Shown: positions 1 to 5,885 of the stretch, one piece after another
Layout of the letters: each line of letters begins with the position of its first letter
Position numbering within the stretch: the first letter of the stretch is position 1
Assembly (NCBI GenBank): GCA_913049565.1
Contig: CAJWZG010000105.1
Span: 1 to 9,312, forward strand
Direction: 5' to 3'
DNA from: an uncultured Gammaproteobacteria bacterium
GTDB taxonomy: Bacteria > Pseudomonadota > Gammaproteobacteria > Pseudomonadales > Azotimanducaceae_A
DNA length: 9,312 nucleotides
The notes under the pieces: generated by a model
Told to the model about the DNA's origin: nothing
What the model saw: only the letters and a program-made list of their open reading frames with translations
Databases searched by the model: none
Position numbers and translations under genes: made by a program

Positions 1-318
1 CGGACAGAATCCTCGGGTTCGCGAGATGAACACCGAGATCGGGCGGCAGGGCTGCTGGAAGAGTTTGAAATCCAGCTTGGGCAGACGGCTTTCCTACTGG
101 GCGGAAAACCGCAATTTTTGGACCTTGCCCTGATGCCTTTTGTGCGCCAGTTTGCGTCGGTAGACCGACAGTGGTTCGATAATCGACCCCAGCAACAGGT
201 AAAACAATGGTTGGATCAGTGGTTAGTTGATCCATTGTTCACAGGGGTGATGACGAAATTCCCGCAATGGAAGGAAGGCAGTTTGGGTGAACACTGGCCG
301 CTCAAGTCGGACGTATAG
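1..318 (+). CDS. Glutathione S-transferase family protein, C-terminal part (5' end outside window)
   Basis: The frame is open from the first base of the window to a TAG at 316-318, giving 105 residues with no start, so this is the 3' end of a longer gene. The segment FLLGGKPQFLDLALMPFVRQ (about residues 31-50 of the fragment) is the typical GST C-terminal helical-domain pattern, in which the Asp of 'FLDLAL' is the N-capping residue that stabilises the fold. The later 'WLDQWLVDPLFTGVMTKFPQW' region matches the end of bacterial GST-like proteins that finish in a Phe-Pro-x-Trp segment. Members conjugate glutathione to electrophiles or act as thiol reductases in the cytosol. The glutathione-binding N-terminal domain is not visible, so subclass and activity cannot be judged. 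The next gene starts 27 bases downstream on the same strand, so co-transcription is likely. Confidence 0.85.
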   Translation, partial: RTESSGSRDEHRDRAAGLLEEFEIQLGQTAFLLGGKPQFLDLALMPFVRQFASVDRQWFDNRPQQQVKQWLDQWLVDPLFTGVMTKFPQWKEGSLGEHWPLKSDV

Positions 319-345
319 GATTGTGAGAAGAAATCAGGAGAGAAC

Positions 346-1224
346 ATGCAGCAGTGGATAGTGGGTATTTTGGGCTCAGTTGGGGCTATCTTGTTAGCGG
401 TCGTTGTGGCGTGGGCAGGTTCTGACGAAGGGGTTGTTTACGATGGCGTTTCTGTCTTTGTTTGGTGTGGTGTCTTCGCTTTCGCCGTGCAGTGGTTGAT
501 CTTTATCCATGCGTGGTTTGCGCAAACCGAACATTTTTTCGACCTTACCGGCTCACTGACGTATATGGTTTTGGTGGTGGCAGCCTGCTATCTCAGCGGG
601 GCCTTCGATATCCGTTCGTTGGTCATTGTTGGCTTGGTATTGATATGGGCTCTGAGGCTTGGGCCTTTCCTGTTTTTCCGTATTCAAAACGCAGGTGAAG
701 ATCGGCGTTTCCGCACGATCAAGGTTTCATTCCCGACATTCTTTATGACATGGACACTGCAAGGCGCTTGGGTATTTGTCACCGTTAGCGCAGGCCTTGG
801 GGCGATAACCTCAGGAAACAAGGTTGATCCGGAGTTAGCTTTCTACTTGGGTTTGGCCATGTGGAGTGCCGGGTTCGCTATCGAAGTGATTGCTGATGGG
901 CAAAAGACAGCTTTTCGCAAAGATCCCGCCAATGCCGACGCATTTATCACCACTGGCCTATGGGCTTGGTCGCGTCACCCCAATTACTTTGGGGAGATTT
1001 TGCTTTGGGCTGGCATTGCCGTCATCGCTGTGCCGACTTTGGTTGGCAACCAAATCTACCTGCTGTTGTCGCTGATTTGGGTTGTCGTGCTGCTAACGGC
1101 GATCAGCGGTGTTCGAATGCTGGAAGGTCGTGGCAATAAGCGCTGGGGTAACGATCCCGAGTATCAGGCGTATATGAAGCGAACGCCAATGCTTATGTTG
1201 TGGCCACCGCGCAAAGGCGGATAG
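346..1224 (+). CDS. DUF1295 family integral membrane protein (steroid 5-alpha-reductase-like fold)
   Basis: This 292-residue protein is rich in hydrophobic helices, with several membrane segments (about residues 4-24, 36-58, 70-105, 132-155, 163-182, 215-255). It carries the conserved landmarks of DUF1295: FDLTG (65-69), GEDRRF (117-122), ADGQK (183-187), SRHPNYFGE (209-217) and a C-terminal ...EY..Y..RTP... segment. The RHPNYFGE motif is shared with steroid 5-alpha-reductases, ergosterol/sterol reductases and isoprenylcysteine methyltransferases, where it lies in the cofactor-binding C-terminal region. A reductase or methyltransferase acting on a lipid-like substrate in the inner membrane is therefore plausible, but bacterial members are functionally undefined. 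An AGGAGAG ribosome-binding site ends 3 bases before the ATG and supports the start. It follows the GST gene closely and ends just before a hairpin terminator. Confidence 0.88.
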   Translation: MQQWIVGILGSVGAILLAVVVAWAGSDEGVVYDGVSVFVWCGVFAFAVQWLIFIHAWFAQTEHFFDLTGSLTYMVLVVAACYLSGAFDIRSLVIVGLVLIWALRLGPFLFFRIQNAGEDRRFRTIKVSFPTFFMTWTLQGAWVFVTVSAGLGAITSGNKVDPELAFYLGLAMWSAGFAIEVIADGQKTAFRKDPANADAFITTGLWAWSRHPNYFGEILLWAGIAVIAVPTLVGNQIYLLLSLIWVVVLLTAISGVRMLEGRGNKRWGNDPEYQAYMKRTPMLMLWPPRKGG

Positions 1225-1243
1225 CATCTAGCTTCGAAGTGCT

Positions 1244-1269
1244 AAAAGCCCGCAACAGCGGGCTCTTTG
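1244..1269. terminator. Bidirectional Rho-independent terminator between convergent genes
   Basis: The perfect 7-base stem AGCCCGC (1247-1253) / GCGGGCT (1258-1264) encloses the four-base loop AACA. On the plus strand it is followed by CTTTGTTT, and on the minus strand by a short T run (complement of the A's at 1244-1247). It lies 23 bases after the DUF1295 stop and 24 bases beyond the SDR stop, so it can serve both converging transcripts. Confidence 0.82.
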
Positions 1270-1287
1270 TTTAGTCAGTCAGGTCGG

Positions 1288-2034
1288 CTATAGGTTTTGT
1301 CCGCCGTCGATTGAGACCGTCTGACCGGTAACCCAGTACGCCCGGGCGGATAGCAAGAACGCGATAACTTCACCAACTTCTTCAGGCTCTCCCATTCGAC
1401 CAAAGGGAATACTGGCCAGAGCACCGTCATACATAGCAGGAGCATGCTGTTTGGCTTGGTCCCAAATACCGCCCGGGAATTCAATAGAGCCCGGGGCAAC
1501 ACAGTTCACCCGAATATGGTCACCGGCCATATTTTTCGCATGGGTTTGCGTCATTTGAATGACTGCGGCCTTAACGGCGCCGTAAGCCGCAGACCCTGCT
1601 GAGGCTCCGATCCCTGAGATAGATGAGACGTTGACGATCGCCCCTTTGCTGGATTTAAGAGCCGGTGTAGCAGCCCAGGTGCACCGAACAACACCCATCA
1701 CATCGATGTCCATGCTGCGTGCCCAGCTGTCCTCGTCGTCGGTATTGCCAAAACCGCTGGGATTATTCACCAAGCCGTCCACGCCACCGAGCGCGGACTC
1801 AGCTGCGGCGATGTAGGTTATGATTTGCTCTGGATCCGCAATATCGCAAATAGCGCCATGCACTTGAGTGCCTTGAGCGCTCAACGCCGTGATAGCGGCA
1901 TCGAGACTCTCTTGGGTACGGCCGCAAATAGATATGTTGGCGCCTTCCGCTGCACATGCCATTGCTGCAGCGAGCCCGATACCGCGAGTGCCGCCAGTCA
2001 CGATGATGTTCTTATTTTTTAAACCTAGATCCAT
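1288..2034 (-). CDS. Short-chain dehydrogenase/reductase (classical SDR, FabG-like)
   Basis: This 248-residue protein is the normal length for a classical SDR. The Rossmann nucleotide-binding motif TGGTRGIG is at 13-20, the structural NNxxG motif appears as NNPSG at 90-94, the catalytic serine is S138, the YxxxK pair is Y151/K155, and the 'RVNCVAPG' strand is at 175-182. Arg40 after the second strand (CGRT) would favour NADP(H). The fourth member of the usual Asn-Ser-Tyr-Lys tetrad appears as Asp111 (DIDVMG), a mild departure. The protein should interconvert an alcohol and a ketone in the cytosol; the substrate is not predictable. An AGAAGGA ribosome-binding site (2047-2041) lies 6 bases before the ATG. 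It is the last gene of the minus-strand operon, 33 bases after the methyltransferase stop, and ends before the bidirectional terminator. Confidence 0.93.
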   Translation of the reverse strand: MDLGLKNKNIIVTGGTRGIGLAAAMACAAEGANISICGRTQESLDAAITALSAQGTQVHGAICDIADPEQIITYIAAAESALGGVDGLVNNPSGFGNTDDEDSWARSMDIDVMGVVRCTWAATPALKSSKGAIVNVSSISGIGASAGSAAYGAVKAAVIQMTQTHAKNMAGDHIRVNCVAPGSIEFPGGIWDQAKQHAPAMYDGALASIPFGRMGEPEEVGEVIAFLLSARAYWVTGQTVSIDGGQNL

Positions 2035-2067
2035 TGGGATTCCTTCTGTCAGTGCAAAGGGTTGGTG

Positions 2068-2847
2068 TTAGGGCTTAACAGCCAAGGTTGCCATTGAGGT
2101 CGGCATATAATCATTCAACGGTGTGGTTTGGGTATCCCAGCGATCTTCATAAAATCCTGCTATGAAAAGCCTTGCTTCTAACTGGCCACCGATTTGCGTT
2201 TGCAGGCTGTGCGAAAACTCCAGTGCTTCGCCGCGTTTTTGTCGCACCAGTTGCTGCACTGTACTCAGTTGCTCTCTATCAGCAAAGGGCAGTGTGAAAG
2301 CCACCTGCAGAGGCCCACCCTTCTCGAGTTCATCGTGGTCAAAGAGGTAAAAATCAGGATTCATGGACCCGCTCAGCAAGCGCCCGCCAGGTCGCAGAAT
2401 ACGTTCGCAGTGCTGCCAAACGGGCAATATATGTTCCGAGAATACATTGGAGACTGGGTGAAAAATCAAATCAAAGCTTGCGTCGTCAAAGCGCGACAAA
2501 TCGGCCATATCACCTTGTTCAAACCGAACCTCCAAACCCTCACGTTCAGCAACGAGTCGGTCTTTGGCTAGTTGCGTTGCCGAGTTGTCAAAACTCGTGA
2601 CGCGTGCTCCGGCCGCAGCAAATATGGGTACTTGCTGTCCGCCGCCGGACGCCAAGCCCAATAGATCTTTGCCTCGTATGTCGCCGAACCAGTCCTGGGG
2701 TACTATTTTTGTGGGAGTAAGTAGGACTTCCCAATCACCCGCTTTTGCGGCCTTTATCTCAGCTAGGCTCACCGGTTGAACCCATGGGCTCTGGGCTTGT
2801 TCCGACTGAATGTCCCAGGCCAACTGGTTGTGCTTAACAATGTCTAT
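2068..2847 (-). CDS. Class I SAM-dependent methyltransferase, probable non-standard ATA start
   Basis: The Rossmann-type methyltransferase core is clear. Numbering from the ATA at 2847-2845 (259 residues), the SAM-binding glycine loop is LLGLASGGGQQ (62-72), the acidic ribose-binding residue is D87 (SFDNS), GDMADL is at 112-117 and the post-core LRPGG at 151-155. The 'LASGGGQQ' loop with a following 'FDNS' marks a family of small-molecule methyltransferases of unknown substrate, whose members, as I recall them, begin with a conserved His-Asn...Ala-Trp segment. Here that segment (KHNQLAWD) begins before the first standard start (TTG, 2823-2821), which has no ribosome-binding site. An in-frame ATA at 2847-2845, eight codons earlier, lies 8 bases after an AGG and gives the expected N-terminus. 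Further upstream the frame shows no ATG, GTG or TTG through the adjacent MFS 3' end. The ATA start would sit 4 bases after the MFS stop, suggesting translational coupling. If ATA is not used, translation would start at TTG 2823 (251 residues) and lose the conserved start. Confidence 0.85.
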   Translation of the reverse strand: MDIVKHNQLAWDIQSEQAQSPWVQPVSLAEIKAAKAGDWEVLLTPTKIVPQDWFGDIRGKDLLGLASGGGQQVPIFAAAGARVTSFDNSATQLAKDRLVAEREGLEVRFEQGDMADLSRFDDASFDLIFHPVSNVFSEHILPVWQHCERILRPGGRLLSGSMNPDFYLFDHDELEKGGPLQVAFTLPFADREQLSTVQQLVRQKRGEALEFSHSLQTQIGGQLEARLFIAGFYEDRWDTQTTPLNDYMPTSMATLAVKP

Positions 2848-2851
2848 AAAT

Positions 2852-4069
2852 CTAACCTGCTGGATTGGGCAGTCGGCGAATTTGTTGGTAAAAGATTGCC
2901 AAAGCAGCGAGCGTTAGCGCAGCGGCAACCCAGAAAGCGCTGCCGGGCAAGTAAACGGGCGTGCTCTCTGAGGTAAAATAGGTAAAGGTTTGGGTGAGTA
3001 GTAGCGGCCCGACGATCATGGCGATGCTGCTGACGCCCGCCATAATTCCCTGCAGTTCCCCTTGGCTATCTGCGGCTACCTGATTCGACAGGATGCTATT
3101 GATCGACGGGCCTGCAAGCCCGCCTAAGGATGAGACCCCGTACCAAAAATACAGTGCTTGGGCACTGCCGGCGGTGGCGACTCCAATGAACGCCGCGATG
3201 GTAGCGGTGACGCCAAAGTAAGCGCAGCGCACGGGACCAAATTTAGGAATGACAATTCGCAGTAAGCCACCCTGCACAATCACGGACATCACCCCTACAA
3301 AGGCCATCGACAAGCCGACGTCTAGTGGGGTCCAAGCAAATTGTTCGATGGTGTAGAAATTCCAATTCGATGGCCAAATGCGATGGCCGATGTTGTTCAG
3401 GAAAACCGCAAAGATGAGGCCAATCAGTAATGGATAGTTGCGTAGCTGGGCAAGTGCTCCCCAAGGGCTAGATCGCTTAAGTTCAAATGGCCGCCGGTTC
3501 TGGGGTTCGAGAGTCTCTCAAAAGAACAGCAAACCGTAGAGCGTGTTAACAAACGCTAGGCCCGCCGCAATGAAAAACGGCGCGCGTAAATCCCAAGCAC
3601 CGATGATTCCACCCAGCGCTGGGCCGACAATAAAACCTAGGCCAAAGGCGACCCCGAGCAAGCCGAAATTTTGGGCTTTGTCTTTTGTCGTGCTGACGTC
3701 GGCAATAAGGGCGTTGGCTATGGCGTAGGTTGCGCTTGTAATACCTGTCAATAGCCGTCCTAGGAAGAGCATCCATAGCGCCGTAGCAAAACCCGCCAAC
3801 AAATAGGCGGCCCCGTAAAATAGAAGCGAAAGCACCAATAAAGGTTTGCGCCCGTAGGCGTCACTCAAATTTCCAAGCAGCGGTGCAAACATAAAGTTAG
3901 TAAGCGCGTAGCTGAAAATCAGGTAGCCACTGAGCGCAGAGGCTTCGGCGAAATCGACGCCGCCAATCAAGACAAGAAACTCAGGCAACACAGGCACGAT
4001 GACGCCAAACCCGACTGTGTCTAAAAAAACGGTAATCGTGATAAAGGTTAGGGCATGTCGTTTGCGGAT
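2852..4069 (-). pseudogene. TetA-like MFS exporter (DHA1 type) with in-frame TGA at codon 184 and no standard start
   Basis: Read in a single frame, this is a full 12-helix major facilitator of about 405 codons, the usual length of TetA/TCR-type drug:proton antiporters. Taking the ATC at 4069-4067 as residue 1, helix 1 contains FLDTVGFG (15-22), the motif A loop GNLSDAYGRKP is at 66-76, and the antiporter motif C (GFIVGPALGG) falls in helix 5. The C-terminal half keeps the family's QGELQG and VGPLL segments. A TGA at 3520-3518 interrupts it in the central cytoplasmic loop between helices 6 and 7, after LYGLLFF and before ETLEPQNRRPF. The frame is the same on both sides, so this is a nonsense codon and not a frameshift. 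No ATG, GTG or TTG occurs between the upstream in-frame stop (4093-4091) and a GTG at 3997 inside helix 1. It follows the dioxygenase by about 16 bases and is followed 4 bases later by the methyltransferase. As written, only the first six helices could be made without readthrough. Confidence 0.85.
2856..2858 (-). promoter_or_regulatory. Ribosome-binding site supporting the upstream methyltransferase start
   Basis: AGG on the minus strand, within the last codons of the MFS gene (CAGCAGGTTAG), is 8 bases before the ATA at 2847-2845. No purine-rich site precedes the alternative TTG at 2823. The spacing is why the ATA start was preferred, but the site is only three bases long. Confidence 0.4.
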
Positions 4070-4077
4070 TAGCCTAG

Positions 4078-4082
4078 CTCTC
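4078..4082 (-). promoter_or_regulatory. Possible ribosome-binding site for the MFS gene
   Basis: GAGAG on the minus strand lies 8 bases before the in-frame ATC at 4069-4067 and just after the dioxygenase stop. The residues after that ATC (RKRHALTFI) look like the usual charged start of a TetA-type transporter, so the site suggests where translation once began or still begins. Confidence 0.35.
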
Positions 4083-4085
4083 GGT

Positions 4086-4832
4086 TTAACTCAGAACCTT
4101 GGCATGATCCTCAACCGAGGGAGGCGCCATAAGCCGCTGCTGCTGAGGTGATGCGTTGGGATAGTCATCAAGATCATAAGGGACTTTGGCCCAACTAGAA
4201 TGGGGCGGACTGTATTTGAACAGCAACACTCTGCGTTCCTGTGAACCCCGCCACGTTGCCGTGCCGTGAATAAGAGCTTCCGTGAAGAGCAGTACATCGC
4301 CCGCGCGCAGTGATGGTTGAATGACGTAGTCTGGTCGATATGTCTGTTTGAGAGCTTCACGAGGAACCGCCTTGATGAAGTTCGTTTTGTGGCTGCCGGG
4401 AATGCAGACAAATCCGCCGTCATCGGGTTCAACATCGCGGAGCACCCAAGTTGCGACCATTAATCCGTTGCGTATGACGCCATCTTGATAATGGTACCAG
4501 TGGTCGCTCTCATAGCTCATAGGGCCGCCGTGTATATCTTGGCCCGAAGCGCCTGGTTGCATAAAAATACAGTAGTCGTGATCAGCACGCAGGCGAGGTC
4601 CAATCAGCTCGATGAGATAAGGTAGTACCTTCGGGTGGTCGATTAGGTTCAAAAAATCCGGCCCCCATTGAGTGATGGCTTCTGTTCGTCTTAGACCTAG
4701 ATCCTCGGGTTGCGCGGGCCAGGCAGCATCACTGAGTTTTGACAGCTCCTCACACTCTTTTCTGCTCAGTACCCCAGGCAGCACAAGAAAACCTTGTAAG
4801 TCGAACCGAAATTTATCTTCCTCCGTCATCAT
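4086..4832 (-). CDS. Phytanoyl-CoA dioxygenase (PhyH) family Fe(II)/2-oxoglutarate oxygenase with HGG in place of HxD
   Basis: This 248-residue protein has the PhyH layout: the N-terminal 'FDLQGFLVLPGVLS' (10-23), a central double-stranded beta-helix with WVLRDVEPDDGGF (129-141) and PGSHK (145-149), and a C-terminal HGT (189-191) followed by ERR (199-201). H189 fits the distal iron ligand and R200/R201 the 2-oxoglutarate-binding arginine. The proximal iron motif is unusual. After the 'MQPGASGQDI' lead-in stands H101-G-G103 where HxD is expected, and 13 residues on there is HYQD (114-117), which could supply another ligand pair. PhyH enzymes hydroxylate small molecules using O2 and 2-oxoglutarate; no substrate is evident. 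Two ATG codons in tandem begin the gene, with only GGGG 7 bases upstream as a weak ribosome-binding site. It is the first gene of the minus-strand operon, divergent from the lactonase-like gene. Confidence 0.88.
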   Translation of the reverse strand: MMTEEDKFRFDLQGFLVLPGVLSRKECEELSKLSDAAWPAQPEDLGLRRTEAITQWGPDFLNLIDHPKVLPYLIELIGPRLRADHDYCIFMQPGASGQDIHGGPMSYESDHWYHYQDGVIRNGLMVATWVLRDVEPDDGGFVCIPGSHKTNFIKAVPREALKQTYRPDYVIQPSLRAGDVLLFTEALIHGTATWRGSQERRVLLFKYSPPHSSWAKVPYDLDDYPNASPQQQRLMAPPSVEDHAKVLS

Positions 4833-4844
4833 GACGTGGCCCCG

Positions 4845-4850
4845 TATAAT
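4845..4850 (+). promoter_or_regulatory. Candidate -10 box for the SMP-30-like gene
   Basis: A perfect TATAAT lies in the 77-base divergent spacer, about 60 bases before the ATG at 4910. No recognisable -35 box is found at 16-18 bases upstream, where the sequence already belongs to the dioxygenase start region, so this may be chance or may depend on an activator. No convincing minus-strand promoter for the dioxygenase operon is visible in the same spacer. Confidence 0.3.
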
Positions 4851-4909
4851 TGGTGAAACTGCCCTGCGCGCGCTATGTTAGCTGAGCAATCAACAGGGAG
4901 TCATGGGAA

Positions 4910-5878
4910 ATGGATTATTTGTTGGATCGTGACTGGAATCGCCCGGTGCGTTATCCGGATCCGGCTGTTGAGGTATTAGATCCGCGGTTTCGCCAGTATG
5001 TGTTGGGCAGTGCAGCGCTTGAACGTTTATGGACAGGCGGCCGCTGGACCGAGGGCCCCGTTTGGTTTGGCGATCAGCAACGGCTGCTGTTTAGCGACAT
5101 ACCGAATGATCGCATCTTGGGGTGGTCGGCAATCGATGGCTCGGTGAACGTTTTTCGTCAGGGCGCCAACTATTCCAATGGCAACACCCGCGACAGAATT
5201 GGGCGCTTGATTACCTGCGAGCACGGCCGCCGAGTGACTCGAACAGAAATCGATGGGTCTATCACCGTGTTGCTCGATGCCTTTGAGGGCAAAAGGCTCA
5301 ATGCGCCCAACGATGTCGTCGTACATCCCGACGGCAGTATCTGGTTTACTGACCCCGGTTACGGCAGCTTAGGGCATTACGAGGGCCATAAGGGTGATTT
5401 AGAATTACCAACCCGCGTCTACCGAATTGACGGCAGCACGGGTGTCGCAACAGTGGTAGACGAAACGCTTGAAAAGCCCAACGGACTGGCTTTTTCACCA
5501 GATCATAAAACTCTCTACATCAGCGACACCGGGGCATCGCATAAACCGGGCCATCCGCGACAGATACACGCTTTTGATGTAACCGATGCCAATACCCTGG
5601 CGGGTCACCGCGTATTCTGTGACTTAGGGGCGTCCATACCTGATGGCTTCCGTGTAGATATAGACGGCAACATCTGGAGCAGTGCAGGTTGGGCTGGAGC
5701 GGCAGAAGATGGTGTTCAGGTGTTTGCTCCGGACGGCGATAAGATAGGCGCTATTCATACTCCAGAAGGTATCTCGAATCTCTGCTTTGGTGGACAGAAA
5801 CATAACCGTTTATTTATGACTGGCTCGCAGTCAATTTACAGCCTATTTACTGAAGCTCAAGGTATGCCATACGGCTGA
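4910..5878 (+). CDS. SMP-30/gluconolactonase/LRE-like family protein
   Basis: This 322-residue six-bladed beta-propeller has the metal-site pattern of the SMP-30 lactonases: E48 in RWTEGPVW, N134 in NAPNDVVVHPDGSIWFTDP, N191 in EKPNGLAFSPD and D245 in IPDGFRVD. These correspond to Glu18, Asn103, Asn154 and Asp204 of human SMP-30. The NGNTRD segment (90-95) and the repeated '.G.I.W...' blade strands are also typical. Members hydrolyse sugar or other lactones using a divalent metal. No signal peptide is seen, so it should be cytosolic. A GGGAG ribosome-binding site (4896-4900) precedes the ATG by 9 bases. It is transcribed divergently from the dioxygenase operon, suggesting shared control and possibly action on a lactone formed by those oxidative enzymes. 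It ends 7 bases before the stop of the convergent acyl-CoA dehydrogenase. Confidence 0.93.
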   Translation: MDYLLDRDWNRPVRYPDPAVEVLDPRFRQYVLGSAALERLWTGGRWTEGPVWFGDQQRLLFSDIPNDRILGWSAIDGSVNVFRQGANYSNGNTRDRIGRLITCEHGRRVTRTEIDGSITVLLDAFEGKRLNAPNDVVVHPDGSIWFTDPGYGSLGHYEGHKGDLELPTRVYRIDGSTGVATVVDETLEKPNGLAFSPDHKTLYISDTGASHKPGHPRQIHAFDVTDANTLAGHRVFCDLGASIPDGFRVDIDGNIWSSAGWAGAAEDGVQVFAPDGDKIGAIHTPEGISNLCFGGQKHNRLFMTGSQSIYSLFTEAQGMPYG

Positions 5879-5885
5879 GTTCGCA

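Noticed and set aside
118..318. A stand-alone 66-residue gene beginning at 118
   Set aside because: The frame is open upstream to the window edge and the GST motif begins before 118, so this is only the tail of a longer gene.
2194..2571. A 125-residue plus-strand open frame opposite the methyltransferase
   Set aside because: No recognisable motifs and no ribosome-binding site; the minus strand carries the clear SAM-binding core.
3243..3464. A separate small minus-strand gene overlapping the MFS gene
   Set aside because: It is in another frame, rich in Cys/Trp/His/Arg with no family resemblance, while the MFS frame through the same bases is conserved.
3518..3520. The MFS TGA as a selenocysteine codon
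   Set aside because: MFS transporters are not selenoproteins, and there is no catalytic reason for selenocysteine in an inter-domain loop. No convincing SECIS-like hairpin was seen directly downstream.
2852..4069. A frameshift in the MFS gene
   Set aside because: The N- and C-terminal segments are in the same frame (start positions 3997 and 3313 differ by a multiple of three) and the protein reads continuously across the stop.
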